Source: Kitasatospora papulosa
GTDB lineage: Bacteria; Actinomycetota; Actinomycetes; Streptomycetales; Streptomycetaceae
Assembly: GCF_000717245.1 (NCBI RefSeq)
Contig: NZ_JNYQ01000001.1
Span: 620,001-684,000 of the forward strand
Direction of reading: 5' to 3'
Length of the DNA: 64,000 nucleotides
This document shows, piece by piece, positions 18,297 through 27,290 of the stretch; position 1 is the stretch's first letter, and every line of letters starts with the position of its first letter. The position numbers and the translations under genes are program-made. Under the pieces are notes generated by a model. It had not been told where the DNA came from. It worked only from the letters and a program-made list of their open reading frames with translations, and ran no database searches.

Positions 18297-18603
18297 GGCG
18301 AACTGCTGCGCGTCGTGGAGCTCCTCGTCTCCGCGGAAGCCGACGTTCTCGAAATCGAGAACCTGACCAGGCCATCTCATTATCGCCGCTCCCTGCCTTC
18401 GGCTCTGGCTTTGCTCGTTCTCCTCCCCGGTGACCTATCCGTGTCCGCGCGGCGCGATCCACGCGATCCGGGTGCATTCCTCTTGGGACGTCATCGAGCT
18501 ATCGCACTCGCCCGATTCGGCAACGCGCAGTGGCTGGTTGTGATCGTCGAAACCTCGCACCGGGGCAGTCTGCAGTTCCCGGAGGTCCTGGACTAGCGGG
18601 TGT

Positions 18604-18732
18604 TTAGGTTGTGTAGATGAGGTCATGCCTGAGCCAGGTTTCGATCACCGTGGTGAACGGGCGCGGGTCACGTCGTAGCCAGCATCCGAGGTGACCGGTA
18701 CCCAGACGCTTTCCATCACGGAATGTAGCCAT
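18604..18732 (-). CDS. short ORF or gene remnant, unknown
   Basis: A 42-codon minus-strand frame, MATFRDGKRLGTGHLG followed by a Trp/Arg-rich end closing with TVIETWLRHDLIYTT. It has protein-like character but no ribosome site and no family I recognise. It could be the tail of a degraded gene. The rest of 18297-18980 holds only broken frames. Confidence 0.25.
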   Translation of the reverse strand: MATFRDGKRLGTGHLGCWLRRDPRPFTTVIETWLRHDLIYTT

Positions 18733-18980
18733 GAGTGGTGGGCGGCGATCAGGCGTGAGCTGTGAAGCTCACCGCAGCGCGGAGGTGGTTGATGGTACTG
18801 ACAGGCGAAGTTCTGCCTGTGCTCCTCGGGAGCAGTGCTTGCGCGAGACGTAGAAGAAGCGGTGTGGCGAACGCCTAACCGATCCCCATCCGAGCGGGAT
18901 CGAGGCGGATGCAGCCGGATGTAAACGGGCTGCTTTGTCCATTATTTCGGCATCGTCACAGGTGAGAGGCGTCACGCTTA

Positions 18981-19006
18981 TGGGTTCGAGTCCCACCCGC
19001 CCCACC
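18981..19006 (+). repeat. attR: 26-bp copy of the tRNA 3' end
   Basis: Exact direct repeat of 8841-8866. Only the 3' end of the tRNA is present; the bases before it are not tRNA. It marks the distal end of the island. Confidence 0.85.
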
Positions 19007-19664
19007 CAGCGTCCCCAGGCAGAATCGTTCTGACCTGGGGCGACGTGTTTTCAGGGCGCCTTTCGCGTGTGGCGTTCGCCTCATGGCGGTGGGGCGGGTG
19101 GGACACCGTTGCCTGTGGACGGTCCGCGTGACGTCCCTGGTCGGCCGAGGGCGTACTTCCCTGACGCGGAGTCTCGCGTCCGTTCCGGTCACGATGTCCG
19201 GGTCGGCTACTGTGCGACGGCGGTTACACCATCACCGTCGACCGCAACGCGTGGGACGCCCCGGTCGCGATCATCGGCTGATGGGAACGCGCGGCCGCTG
19301 ACAGGCGGCAAAGTGCGGGGCCGGGCGGCGTGGTGCCGGCTTCCACGCGGTAGCGGTGGCGGACCTGGCCGTATGTGACGCGCGGGTCGTGGTGCGTTCG
19401 TAAGGTCCGTAGGTCTTTGTCAGCGGTGAGACCAAGCGCACCTCTTGGGGAGCAGCACCGCCCCCGGCCCCCGGCCGCGGTGTCACACCCCGGTCCGAGA
19501 ACGGCGCGCGGCAGGGGAACCCGATCCGAGGTGCCGACGTCGAAGGGTGGAACACGAGAGCCTCACCACGGTCGCGGTCTCATCTCCGTGCCGAGCGATG
19601 GCGAGGTCACTCGGGGAAGAGGAGGTACGCCTCCTCTCCGCTGCATCTACCGAGGGGGACACAC
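19007..19664. other. gap after attR without a clear gene
   Basis: About 660 bases. The plus strand at about 19210-19281 reads LCDGGYTITVDRNAWDAPVA before a TGA, which looks like the 3' tail of a lost gene. Nothing else is recognisable. The last 100 bases presumably hold the promoter of the lipoprotein gene. Confidence 0.4.
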
Positions 19665-20057
19665 ATGAGCTGGACCAGGCGATCCGCCGGCTTGCTGGCG
19701 GCGGCGGCCATGGTGACGTCAGTAGCGGCGTGCACGGCCGACAGCGGTGGCGGTGGGGGTGCGGCCTCCTGTGTCGCTCGGTACACCTACCAGGAGGTCA
19801 CGTACCAGGATGTGGGCGACGTGGAGTTCACACCCGGCAAGAAGCTCGGGGTCGCCACCGAACCACCGTGCGAGGACACCGGTGGTGCCGGGAGCGATGA
19901 GCCGGCCGGGCTGACGGGGACGGCCTACGAAGTGGACGGCATCTCTCCCAAGGTCGCCATCGCCGTCGGGGACACGCCGGAGACAGCCAAGTTCTTCGCC
20001 GTCTCCTCCGGCGCGGAGCTCCCACCCGAGGTGCGGAAGCTGATCGACGGCTCCTGA
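19665..20057 (+). CDS. small lipoprotein, DUF6281-like
   Basis: A 130-residue lipoprotein precursor. Basic start MSWTRRSAG, hydrophobic helix, lipobox SVAAC (Cys23), then a Ser/Gly linker and a small domain with SCVARYTYQEVTYQDVG and a second cysteine in PPCEDTGG. It ends PPEVRKLIDGS. The product would sit on the outer face of the membrane. GAGGGGG upstream of ATG 19665 is a good ribosome site. Function unknown; the DUF6281 link is from memory. Convergent with the subtilisin gene across a strong hairpin. Confidence 0.75.
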   Translation: MSWTRRSAGLLAAAAMVTSVAACTADSGGGGGAASCVARYTYQEVTYQDVGDVEFTPGKKLGVATEPPCEDTGGAGSDEPAGLTGTAYEVDGISPKVAIAVGDTPETAKFFAVSSGAELPPEVRKLIDGS

Positions 20058-20123
20058 TCCCGCGCGCGGGGTTTCGGTGCGGCTCCGCGCTCGACGCCGC
20101 ACCGGGCCACCGTGGTGGCACAG

Positions 20124-20160
20124 AGGTGCCCCGCTCCCTGACCAGCGGAGCGGGGCACCT
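20124..20160. terminator. bidirectional terminator
   Basis: Perfect 14-bp stem AGGTGCCCCGCTCC with its complement and a 9-base loop, between two convergent genes. Confidence 0.8.
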
Positions 20161-20190
20161 GTCCGTGGGTCGGACCCCTCGGGCGAGGGC

Positions 20191-22866
20191 TCAGCCGAGC
20201 GCCGCGACCTCGGTGGCCGTCAGGGTGCGCGGGAAGACGTGCACGTCGGCGACGTTTCCGGGGAAGGCGTCGTACGGGGCCGTGGACGAGGCGGAGTTGA
20301 CGCAGCCGCCGACCGTCAGGGGCAGGCTGGAGTCGTACTGGGGGGTCATGTTGCGGGTGGAGTCCTGGAGCACGCCGTTCTGATAGACGCTCATCAGGCC
20401 GCTGGTGGCGTCTCCGCTCACCGGGGCCTTGTACGTCGCGACGATGTGCGCCCAGGTTCCGACCGGGCCGGAGTTGGCGTCACCCTCGACGCTCACCCAG
20501 TCGGTGTCGGTCTCGTTGGTGGTCGTGGTCTGGAACATCCAGCCCTTGTTGGTGGGGTCGTAGCCGATGTAGAAGGCCTGGTGCTGGGTGGTGCCCTGGC
20601 AGATGGCGGTGGCCGCCACAGCCGAATTGATCTTGACCCAGGCCGAGACGGTGTAGTCGCCGAGGGTGTTGACGGCGGCCTGCTTGCTCTTCAGCATTCC
20701 GGTGCTGCCGTTGAAGGAGGCCGAGCCGGTGAGGGCGGTGCCGGTGGGCTTGTCGGTGCTCCAGCTCGCGCCGCCGGAGAGGGTGAACGGGTTGAGGCCG
20801 GCGGTGTCGGTACCGGCGCCGTTCAGCTTCCACTCGTCCTCGGGCATGCCGGCCGTCCACCCGGTGGGCACGGTGGCGCTGGCCTTGCCGGCCTGGGCGG
20901 CGTCCATCGCGTACGGGTAGACGCGGACGTCGGCGACCTTGCCGGGGAAGGCCTTGTACGGCGTGGTCGCGGTGGCCGAGTTGACGCAACCGCCGACGGT
21001 CAGGGGCAGGTCGGCGTCGTACTGCGGGGTGAGGTTGGTGGCCCTGCCCTGGTAGCTGCCGTTCTGGTAGAGCGTCATCCGACCGGTGCCGGAGACGCCG
21101 CTGACCGGGGCCTTGTAGGTGGCGACCAGGTGCGCCCAGGTGCCCACCGGGCCGGTGCCGGTGCCGCCCTCGGCGGTCACCCAGTCGTTGTCGGCGTCGT
21201 TGGTGGTCGTGGTCTGGAACATCCAGCCCTTGTTCGTGGGGTCGTAGCCGAGGTAGAACGCCTGGTACTTGCTGGTGCCCTGGCAGACGGCGGTGGCCTC
21301 CACCGCTGAATTGATCTTGACCCAGGCCGAGACCGTGTAGTCCTGGGTGGTCTTGACCGCGCTCGTCCTGCCCTTCAGGAACGCGGTGCTGCCGTTGAAG
21401 GAGGCCGCTCCTGAGAGGCTGTAGGGCGCGTCGGCGGCCGCGAAGACGGGCCCGCCGACCGAGGTCAACGGGTTGGTGCCGGCCGTGTCGGTGCCGTTGG
21501 CCGCGAGCTTCCACGCGTTCTCACCTGCGGGCGTCCCGGGCTGGGCCGACAGGGCCGCCGCGTCGAGCTGTATGCGTGGAGTGGTGGTGCCCGCGTAGGT
21601 GACGGGCTTGCCGGTGCTCTTCAGGAGCGCCTCCAGCTCGGCCACCGTCCTGGTGGGGAAGGTCTGGTGGAGCACCGCGAACGCGCCGGCCACGTGAGGG
21701 GCGGCCATGGAGGTGCCGCTCAGGTTCTCCCAGCCGTTGTCGCGGACGGAGGAGACGATGTCGCTGCCGGGAGCGAAGACGTCCACCAGCGGGCCGCGGT
21801 TGCTGAAGTAGGAGATCTCGTCCTGCTTGGTGGTGCTGCCCACCGCGATCGCCGACGAGACACAGGCGGGGGCGGTGACGCCCGTGGCGGAGCCGCCGTT
21901 ACCGGCCGAGACGACCGTGGCGACGCCGGCGGCGTAGAGCGCGTCGATGGCCGGCTTGCGGATGTCGGTCGGGCACGCGGCCGTGTACAGGCTGCTTCCC
22001 CCGAGGCTCATGTTGGCCGCCACCACCGGCATCCCGGACTGCTTCATGTCCAGGACCATCTCCAGGGCGGAGAGCTGGGCGCTGGGGAAGCTCAGCACGC
22101 AGGGCGCCGCATCGAGACCGCAGTAGGCCTCCGAGTCGATCCGGCTGAACACCTGGAGGGCGAAGATGCTCGCACCGGGAGCGACACCGGCCGCCGGGGC
22201 GTCGGTGACGTTCTGTCCGTTGCCGGCCGCGATACCGGCGACGTGGGTGCCGTGATCGCAGTCGAGTGCGGCGCAGGGGCCGGCCTCCGAGTCGGCCGAG
22301 CCGGTGCCTTCCTGTTGGTCGGTTCCGTCGGGGCACAGGCTCGTGGCGCCGTAGCCGGCGTCGACGGGGGAGAAGCAGGCCTCGGAGGTCACCCGGCCCC
22401 TGAGGAAGGGGTGGTGGGTGGCGACGCCGGTGTCCAGGACGGCCACCACGCTGCCCGCGCCGGTCAGGCCGGCGGCCCGGGTCTTGTCACCGCCGATGAG
22501 GGGAACGCTCTCGACCAGCGTCGCGCGCTCCGGCCGGTCCTCGGCGACGCTCACCACACCCGGCTGGGCGGCCAACCGGTCCAGGTCCGCCTCGTCGACC
22601 CGCATGGTGACCACCGGCAGCGTGCGCAGTCGGTGCACCACTTCGCCGGCCTGGGCCGCCTCCGGAAGATCGGCCCTGGTCCGGGTGGTGACGTTCACCC
22701 TCACCTGGTGACCGTCGGCGACCCGCTCGCGCAGCGCTTTGTCCACCTTCGCGGTCGGCGACGGGGCCGGGCCGCCGGAGTCCGACGGCCCGGCATGAGC
22801 CGGTGCCATGCCGATCGCCACGACCGTCACGGCCATGACCATCGTGGACCATATGGTTCTTCTCAT
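20191..22866 (-). CDS. secreted subtilisin-like protease with two LamG-like domains
   Basis: An 891-residue S8 protease. Signal peptide 1-25 (ends PAHA), an inhibitor-like propeptide (about 53-110), then the catalytic domain with Asp145 (VAVLDTGV), His205 (DHGTHVAGIAAGNG), oxyanion Asn285 (AANMSLGG) and Ser386 (NLSGTSMAAPHVAG), all present. The rest is two tandem copies of a concanavalin/LamG-like unit of about 228 residues, each with GSTxxLK, DYTVSAWVKINSAV, CQGT and LPLTVGGCVNSA, probably for carbohydrate or surface binding. Start ATG 22866 follows GGAG; the frame extends further without homology. It diverges from a matrixin-type protease, so both may degrade external protein under related control. 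Confidence 0.92.
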   Translation of the reverse strand: MRRTIWSTMVMAVTVVAIGMAPAHAGPSDSGGPAPSPTAKVDKALRERVADGHQVRVNVTTRTRADLPEAAQAGEVVHRLRTLPVVTMRVDEADLDRLAAQPGVVSVAEDRPERATLVESVPLIGGDKTRAAGLTGAGSVVAVLDTGVATHHPFLRGRVTSEACFSPVDAGYGATSLCPDGTDQQEGTGSADSEAGPCAALDCDHGTHVAGIAAGNGQNVTDAPAAGVAPGASIFALQVFSRIDSEAYCGLDAAPCVLSFPSAQLSALEMVLDMKQSGMPVVAANMSLGGSSLYTAACPTDIRKPAIDALYAAGVATVVSAGNGGSATGVTAPACVSSAIAVGSTTKQDEISYFSNRGPLVDVFAPGSDIVSSVRDNGWENLSGTSMAAPHVAGAFAVLHQTFPTRTVAELEALLKSTGKPVTYAGTTTPRIQLDAAALSAQPGTPAGENAWKLAANGTDTAGTNPLTSVGGPVFAAADAPYSLSGAASFNGSTAFLKGRTSAVKTTQDYTVSAWVKINSAVEATAVCQGTSKYQAFYLGYDPTNKGWMFQTTTTNDADNDWVTAEGGTGTGPVGTWAHLVATYKAPVSGVSGTGRMTLYQNGSYQGRATNLTPQYDADLPLTVGGCVNSATATTPYKAFPGKVADVRVYPYAMDAAQAGKASATVPTGWTAGMPEDEWKLNGAGTDTAGLNPFTLSGGASWSTDKPTGTALTGSASFNGSTGMLKSKQAAVNTLGDYTVSAWVKINSAVAATAICQGTTQHQAFYIGYDPTNKGWMFQTTTTNETDTDWVSVEGDANSGPVGTWAHIVATYKAPVSGDATSGLMSVYQNGVLQDSTRNMTPQYDSSLPLTVGGCVNSASSTAPYDAFPGNVADVHVFPRTLTATEVAALG
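20230..21520 (-). repeat. tandem LamG-coding repeat, two units
   Basis: Two copies of about 600-684 bases inside the protease gene, offset by 684 bases and clearly similar at DNA level (for example GAGTTGACGCA then CCGCCGAC). They imply an internal duplication and could recombine to give one- or three-unit versions. Confidence 0.7.
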
Positions 22867-23421
22867 CTCGCTCCATCTACGGCGCGGCCCCTCAGGGGCC
22901 GCGGGAAAACACAGCAATGGCGAAATCCCCGCCACGCAGGACACGGGTGGCGGAGGCGCACGCGTCGCGGCATCGGGACGCGTGCGGGCAGGAGAGCCGT
23001 AGAGGTGTGCGGACGGTACGGAACACAGGGCCGCGTAAGAAGTCCGTCCACCCTCCCCCAAGGCTTGGATCTTCACCGGACGCACACAGAGGAAAGCAGC
23101 CTTGAGTGCACGCCGTCAATGAATTAATTCTGTGAGTTCGAATATCCGGAAATCGCCGCCCACTCCGCCCACTTCGCTCTATTCGTGCGACTCTGCGGCT
23201 GGCGTGTTCCGTACGGTTCGAAAACGGTTGAAACCTCCTGCTACCGGGTTCAAGCAGGGGTGACTGGTTCCGTTTTGCCGGATCTTTGCATTCCGCTCTT
23301 CGTGGAAGTTGGCCGAAATGTGGTCGGCCTGAAATCCAGTACCGAAAATGTTCGCCCGGCCGCTAACTTCTCCGTGAATCCGAATGGATCTTCACGCAAT
23401 ACGGACAACTGGGGGTAGAGA
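22867..23421. promoter_or_regulatory. divergent promoter region of two protease genes
   Basis: A 555-base gap between the S8 and matrixin genes. The half next to the matrixin gene is unusually AT-rich for this genome. An inverted repeat GGCCGA-N7-TCGGCC occurs at 23311-23329. I could not place convincing -35/-10 boxes. Confidence 0.4.
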
Positions 23422-24540
23422 GTGGCTAGGAATAACTGGAGACTCGCGGTCAGGGGAATTGCGGCATTCGCTCTGGCGGCTTCCGTCCCGTTCGTCGGCG
23501 GCGGAGCGTACGCCGACGGGGGAGGTCTGGACGGACCGCAGGTCTGTCCGCCCGCCACCGGGGATCTGACCGTCAGCACGCTGCCGGCGGGCACGTCGGT
23601 GATCAGCTGTCCCGTGGTCGGCCGTGTGGTCACCTTCGGCGGTACCGGGGTGACGGTGCCGGAACCCAACACCGCCGTGGGCGTCGACACGTTGACCACC
23701 GACGGCGAGTCGATGGGCTTCAGCCTGGAGGTGTCGGCCGACGGCGTCGTCTCCTACAACCTGAGTGACTCGAGTCCGGACGCCCCCACCGGTGGCATCG
23801 ACGCCGCCGACAGCCTCGGGAACCCCAGCACGACCACGGACGACGTGACCGACGAGCCGGAGAGCGTCGACCCGGACGCGCTCGACTCCTCCTCCGGGGT
23901 GGAGCCCGAGATCCCGGACCTGGACTCCACCAGCGCCACGGGCGCCTGCAGTGACGGCGCCTACTCCACGAACGACCTCAAGGAGTACGGCACCTACAAC
24001 TGGTACATCGGCGACGGAGGCATGCCGGGCGGCCTCTCCCGCAGCAGCGCCCAGGCCGCCTTCGCCGACGCCATCAACAACATCACCGGCAGCTACAACA
24101 ACTGCGGCTACGGTGACTCGGTCTCCGCGAGCTCGCACTACTCGGGCACCACCACCTACGAGGCCGACATCAACAGCAGTTCCTCGTGCACTGCTCGGGA
24201 CGGGAAGAGCACCTGGGACGCCGGCAACCTCAAGAGCGGTGTCGTCGCCACCACCTGCTGGTGGTCCTGGCCCACCCCGGGAGTAAAGAACGACCTTCGT
24301 GAAGCAGATGTCCGGTTCAACACCACCGACTACGACTTCACGAACTCGCCGACCAGCAGCTGCTCCAACCTGTACGACATCCGCTCCGTGGGCACGCACG
24401 AGGCCGGGCACGTCTTCGGGATGGGCCACGTCTCCTCGGCGCACTCGAACCTCACGATGACCACCAACTCCATCCGCTGCTCGACGATAGCGAGGACGCT
24501 GGGCAAGGGAGACGTGCTCGGTCTCCGCAGCATCTACTGA
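23422..24540 (+). CDS. secreted matrixin-type zinc metalloprotease
   Basis: A 372-residue exported protein. Signal peptide 1-31 (ends GGAYA), a long acidic Ser/Asp-rich region (to about 170), then a metzincin domain with the zinc motif HEAGHVFGMGH (His326, Glu327, His330, His336) followed by a MTTNSIRC turn in the place of the Met-turn. Six or more cysteines in the mature part suggest disulfides. GTG 23422 follows GGGGGTAGAGA. Matrixin-like proteases in Streptomyces are poorly characterised; extracellular proteolysis is the expected role. A strong hairpin at 24628 ends the transcript. Confidence 0.88.
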   Translation: MARNNWRLAVRGIAAFALAASVPFVGGGAYADGGGLDGPQVCPPATGDLTVSTLPAGTSVISCPVVGRVVTFGGTGVTVPEPNTAVGVDTLTTDGESMGFSLEVSADGVVSYNLSDSSPDAPTGGIDAADSLGNPSTTTDDVTDEPESVDPDALDSSSGVEPEIPDLDSTSATGACSDGAYSTNDLKEYGTYNWYIGDGGMPGGLSRSSAQAAFADAINNITGSYNNCGYGDSVSASSHYSGTTTYEADINSSSSCTARDGKSTWDAGNLKSGVVATTCWWSWPTPGVKNDLREADVRFNTTDYDFTNSPTSSCSNLYDIRSVGTHEAGHVFGMGHVSSAHSNLTMTTNSIRCSTIARTLGKGDVLGLRSIY

Positions 24541-24627
24541 GCAGGACACGCCGGTCGAGGAGGGCGAACGTCCCCTCCGGGATGAGGAAGCCGGTCGACG
24601 GCGCCTGAATCCGCGACTCCTCGCACA

Positions 24628-24681
24628 GGGCCTCCTGGCAGGCCGGGACCACCGTCCCGGCCGACTGCCGCCAGGAGGCCC
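24628..24681. terminator. strong hairpin terminator
   Basis: Outer stem GGGCCTCCTGGC with its complement and inner stem GCCGGGAC/GTCCCGGC, between convergent genes. Confidence 0.75.
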
Positions 24682-24733
24682 TGCCTTCGTCCGCGTGCGT
24701 GCCCGGCCATCAGGTCATTCGGCGGGCAGCCTG

Positions 24734-25051
24734 TCAGTCGGTAGCCGGAGGCGACGGAGCGGCCTTCTCGCGTTCGGCGCCGGAGACTGACGGGAAGCGG
24801 ACGTTCCGGGAATGATCGGCGCGAGTTCTGCCGCGTTGGTAGCGCACGACCAGAGTGAAAAGCGCGCCCGGGACGACAAGGGCAGCAGCCCATAAGGCTA
24901 TTCCCGTGCCACCGCCGCCCATGGCGATGAGCCGGATTATCCACGCACTCAGGGCGATCAGCGTCGCTGCGATTCCCCAGAGAACACCTCTGACGAAAAA
25001 CCGGGCCGCCCCGACCGTGAAACGGACACATGTCGAACGGTCCGGCACCAT
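24734..25051 (-). CDS. small two-helix membrane protein, unknown
   Basis: A 105-residue protein starting MVPDRSTCVRFTVGAARFFV. Two hydrophobic segments (about 14-40 and 48-68, with a GGGGTG loop) are followed by an Arg-rich cytoplasmic tail. An in-frame ATG exists far upstream (25357), but that extension is Pro/Arg-rich and lies over another gene, so the inner start was used. No function can be assigned. Confidence 0.5.
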   Translation of the reverse strand: MVPDRSTCVRFTVGAARFFVRGVLWGIAATLIALSAWIIRLIAMGGGGTGIALWAAALVVPGALFTLVVRYQRGRTRADHSRNVRFPSVSGAEREKAAPSPPATD

Positions 25052-25236
25052 GAGTCCGCCCACCCCCGTGAAAAGATACGTCTCGAAGGCTCGAAGGTAC
25101 GGGCCCACTCTCCCCGCAGGAGACCGGAGTGAAGTGACGTCGGTCACTTCGGATGCCCCGTCCGGTGGGTGCCGGGCGCCCGGACCCGCCGGTCCCGGCG
25201 CCCGGCCCGTGCGTGGCTGCCTGGGAGGAGGCGGCC

Positions 25237-25551
25237 GTGCCGTCCTACTGCGCCGCGTCCGCCGGTGCGGTCGGGGCGACCCCGTCGGCGACCGGGGTTC
25301 CGGACCGGAGGACCGCACCGGGGCAGGCGAAGAAGTCCCCGACGGCCTCCCCGCCACGAGGCAGGAGTGCGGAGGGCGCCCGCTTCATGTCGGTCGTTCC
25401 CGTCCACGGGGATCCGCACTCGGCCGTTCCCGCACTCGTGCAGGTCGGAATGACCGCGTACGGGCCTCAGGGAGACATCGTGGAGACACCGCTCGTGCAC
25501 CGCGATCAACTCCCCGACCGGCAGAGGTTCGACGTGCTAGGAGGGGAATAG
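25237..25551 (+). CDS. unknown small protein coupled to SUKH gene
   Basis: A 104-residue frame from GTG 25237, preceded by GGGAGGAGG. The first half is low-complexity Ala/Pro/Ser; the second half, with FMSVVPVHGDPHSAVPALVQ and DIVETPLVHRDQLPDRQRFD, looks folded. Its TAG overlaps the start of the SUKH gene by one base (TAGTG), so the two are probably co-translated. No family recognised. It could be a partner or a degenerate toxin fragment. Confidence 0.45.
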   Translation: MPSYCAASAGAVGATPSATGVPDRRTAPGQAKKSPTASPPRGRSAEGARFMSVVPVHGDPHSAVPALVQVGMTAYGPQGDIVETPLVHRDQLPDRQRFDVLGGE

Positions 25552-26075
25552 TGGTGGCAGTGCTTTCAGAGGTCCGGGCCCTGTTGGGTGAACCCCGGTT
25601 CAACTGGTCGGATCCCGCGCCGTGGATCGGTCTGGAGAGGGAACTCGGAATTGCATTCCCCTCGGATTTCCGTGAGATCGTCGACGCCTACGGATCCATT
25701 TCGGTCAATGGGCAGCTTTATCTGAAGCATCCCGCCGGTCATCTTCTGCACAGTCTGGGTGTGATGGTCAGAAGGGATCTCGAACTCTGGCGCGAGGAGG
25801 ACATGGCGGAATTCCTGCCCGCTCCGGTGGGAAGCGGCCCCGGCGAACTGATGCCGGTGGCGACGGCCACGACGGGGGAGGCCGTCTTCCTCCGCGTTCC
25901 CGACGACGCCTCGTCCCCCTGGCGGGTCGTGGTCCAGGAGTTCGACAGCCCGGCGTGGACCCTCTACGAGATGACGTTCGGTGAGTGGCTGCTGGACTAT
26001 CTCAGGGGCCGGGACGTGACGTTGTGTTCCCGCAACCTCGCCCCCGACGGTCCGTCCTGGGAGTTCCTTCCCTAG
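25551..26075 (+). CDS. SMI1/KNR4 (SUKH) family protein
   Basis: A 174-residue protein with the SUKH fold pattern: an N-terminal helix, WIGLERELGIAFPSDFREIV with the typical LP-x-D-[FY] turn, YGSISVNGQLYLKHP, then a central beta-sheet with TGEAVFLRVPDD and VQEFDSPAWTLYEMTFGEWL. SUKH proteins often serve as immunity proteins against secreted nuclease or polymorphic toxins. AGGAGGGG lies just before GTG 25551; GTG 25554 is an alternative. No large toxin gene is adjacent, so its partner is unclear; it may be an orphan. Confidence 0.75.
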   Translation: MVAVLSEVRALLGEPRFNWSDPAPWIGLERELGIAFPSDFREIVDAYGSISVNGQLYLKHPAGHLLHSLGVMVRRDLELWREEDMAEFLPAPVGSGPGELMPVATATTGEAVFLRVPDDASSPWRVVVQEFDSPAWTLYEMTFGEWLLDYLRGRDVTLCSRNLAPDGPSWEFLP

Positions 26076-26085
26076 GAACGCGCCT

Positions 26086-26122
26086 GGTGGTCCCTCCTGC
26101 CCTCGGGGCGGGAGGGACCACC
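26086..26122. terminator. bidirectional terminator
   Basis: Perfect 12-bp stem GGTGGTCCCTCC with its complement and a 13-base GC-rich loop, between convergent genes. Confidence 0.75.
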
Positions 26123-26155
26123 GCGTGAAGGACGTGCGCCGTCGCGCGAGCGGTG

Positions 26156-27094
26156 TCAGCCGAACGCGCGGCGGTAGCGGTGCGGGCTGACGCCCGTCGT
26201 CTTCTTGAAGCGGTCGCGGAAGGCCGTCGGCGAACCGAAGCCGACCTGGGAACCGATGCGTTCCACCGTGTGCTGGGTGGCCTCCAGGAGGTGCTGGGCC
26301 TGCCGGATCCGGGCGCGGTGCAGCCACTGCAGGGGGGTCGTGCCGGTCTGTTCGCGGAAGCGGCGGATCAGGGTCCTCGTGCTGATGCCGGCGTGGGCCG
26401 CGATGTCGCTGAGGGTGAGGTCGGTGGCCAGGTTGTCCTGGAGCCAGGCGAGCAGCGGTTCGAGCGTGCTGCCCTGAGGGGTGGGAGCGTTGTCGTGGAG
26501 GATGAACTGCGCCTGTCCGCCCTCCCGTTCCAGGGGCATGACGGACAGCCGGGCCGCGTCGGCGGCGACGGCCGAGCCGTAGTCCGAGCGGATCATGTGC
26601 AGGCACAGGTCCAGTCCGGCCGCCGCACCGGCCGAGGTGAGGATCCGGCCGTTGTCGACGTACAGGACGCCGGGGTCGACCTCGACGTCCGGATAGGTGG
26701 CGGCCAGGAGGTCGGCCGCGATCCAGTGGGTGGTGGCCCGCAGCCCGTCCAGAAGGCCCGTGGCGGCCAGCGGGAACGTGCCCGAGCAGATCGAGGCGAT
26801 GCGTGTGCCGTCCCGGGCGGCCGCCCGCAGCGCGTCACGTACGGCGGGGGCGAGCGGTGCCGCCGGGTCGGCCGTGCCGGGCACGATGATCGTGTCCGCG
26901 CCCGTGAGCCCTTCCAGGCCCCAGGGTGCGCGCAGCGCGAAGGCGCCCGCGTCCGTCTCCTCCTCCTCGGCGCAGACGCGGATCTGGTAGCCGGGACGGC
27001 CGTCCGGCAGCCGGGTGCGGGTGAAGACCTCGATCGGGGTGGACAGGTCGAACGGGATCACCTTGTCCAGCGCGAGAACGGCGACGGTGTGCAT
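26156..27094 (-). CDS. GlxA-type regulator (DJ-1-like domain plus AraC HTH)
   Basis: A 312-residue regulator. The N-terminal half (1-190) is a DJ-1/PfpI-type class I amidotransferase fold with the nucleophile-elbow-like ASICSGTFPLAATGLLDG. The C-terminal half has two AraC helix-turn-helix motifs (LTLSDIAAHAGISTRTLIRR and ERIGSQVGFGSPTAFRDRFK) closing with GVSPHRYRRAF. Such regulators sense small molecules through the N-terminal domain. It diverges from an operon whose first product is itself a DJ-1-type protein, which it probably controls. Confidence 0.88.
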   Translation of the reverse strand: MHTVAVLALDKVIPFDLSTPIEVFTRTRLPDGRPGYQIRVCAEEEETDAGAFALRAPWGLEGLTGADTIIVPGTADPAAPLAPAVRDALRAAARDGTRIASICSGTFPLAATGLLDGLRATTHWIAADLLAATYPDVEVDPGVLYVDNGRILTSAGAAAGLDLCLHMIRSDYGSAVAADAARLSVMPLEREGGQAQFILHDNAPTPQGSTLEPLLAWLQDNLATDLTLSDIAAHAGISTRTLIRRFREQTGTTPLQWLHRARIRQAQHLLEATQHTVERIGSQVGFGSPTAFRDRFKKTTGVSPHRYRRAFG

Positions 27095-27290
27095 GGCGCA
27101 AAGCTACCCCTGCACCGGATTACAGCCAGGACTCCTGTCTGCGGCTCAGCCCGGACGGACTGCCCACATCCCCTGGCACTATCCCGTTGACACATGGCGA
27201 TCCTGCCTCTGGGAGGCGGCGGAATCCCTGATTAGCGTCGGTGACGACCCCGGCGAGGACCGGGCCGCCCGACGCTGAGGACCCTTCTCG

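Larger units (their letters stand above)
8841..19006. mobile_element. 10.1 kb tRNA-integrated genomic island
   Basis: Bounded by the exact 26-bp tRNA-derived repeat. Inside are typical island genes (vapBC), a TerC operon, a sortase pair, a heliorhodopsin, two IS5-type relics and several truncated genes, with patchy base composition. Genes on both sides are ordinary chromosomal genes. No integrase, excisionase or replication gene is recognisable, so the element is probably decayed and immobile. The sequence beyond both repeats also shares CGTTCTGACCTG (8885-8896 and 19026-19037), so more than one integration may have occurred here. Confidence 0.75.

Noticed and set aside
8841..19006. CRISPR array or phage genes in the island
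   Set aside because: No regularly spaced repeats and no phage structural, integrase or replication genes could be recognised.
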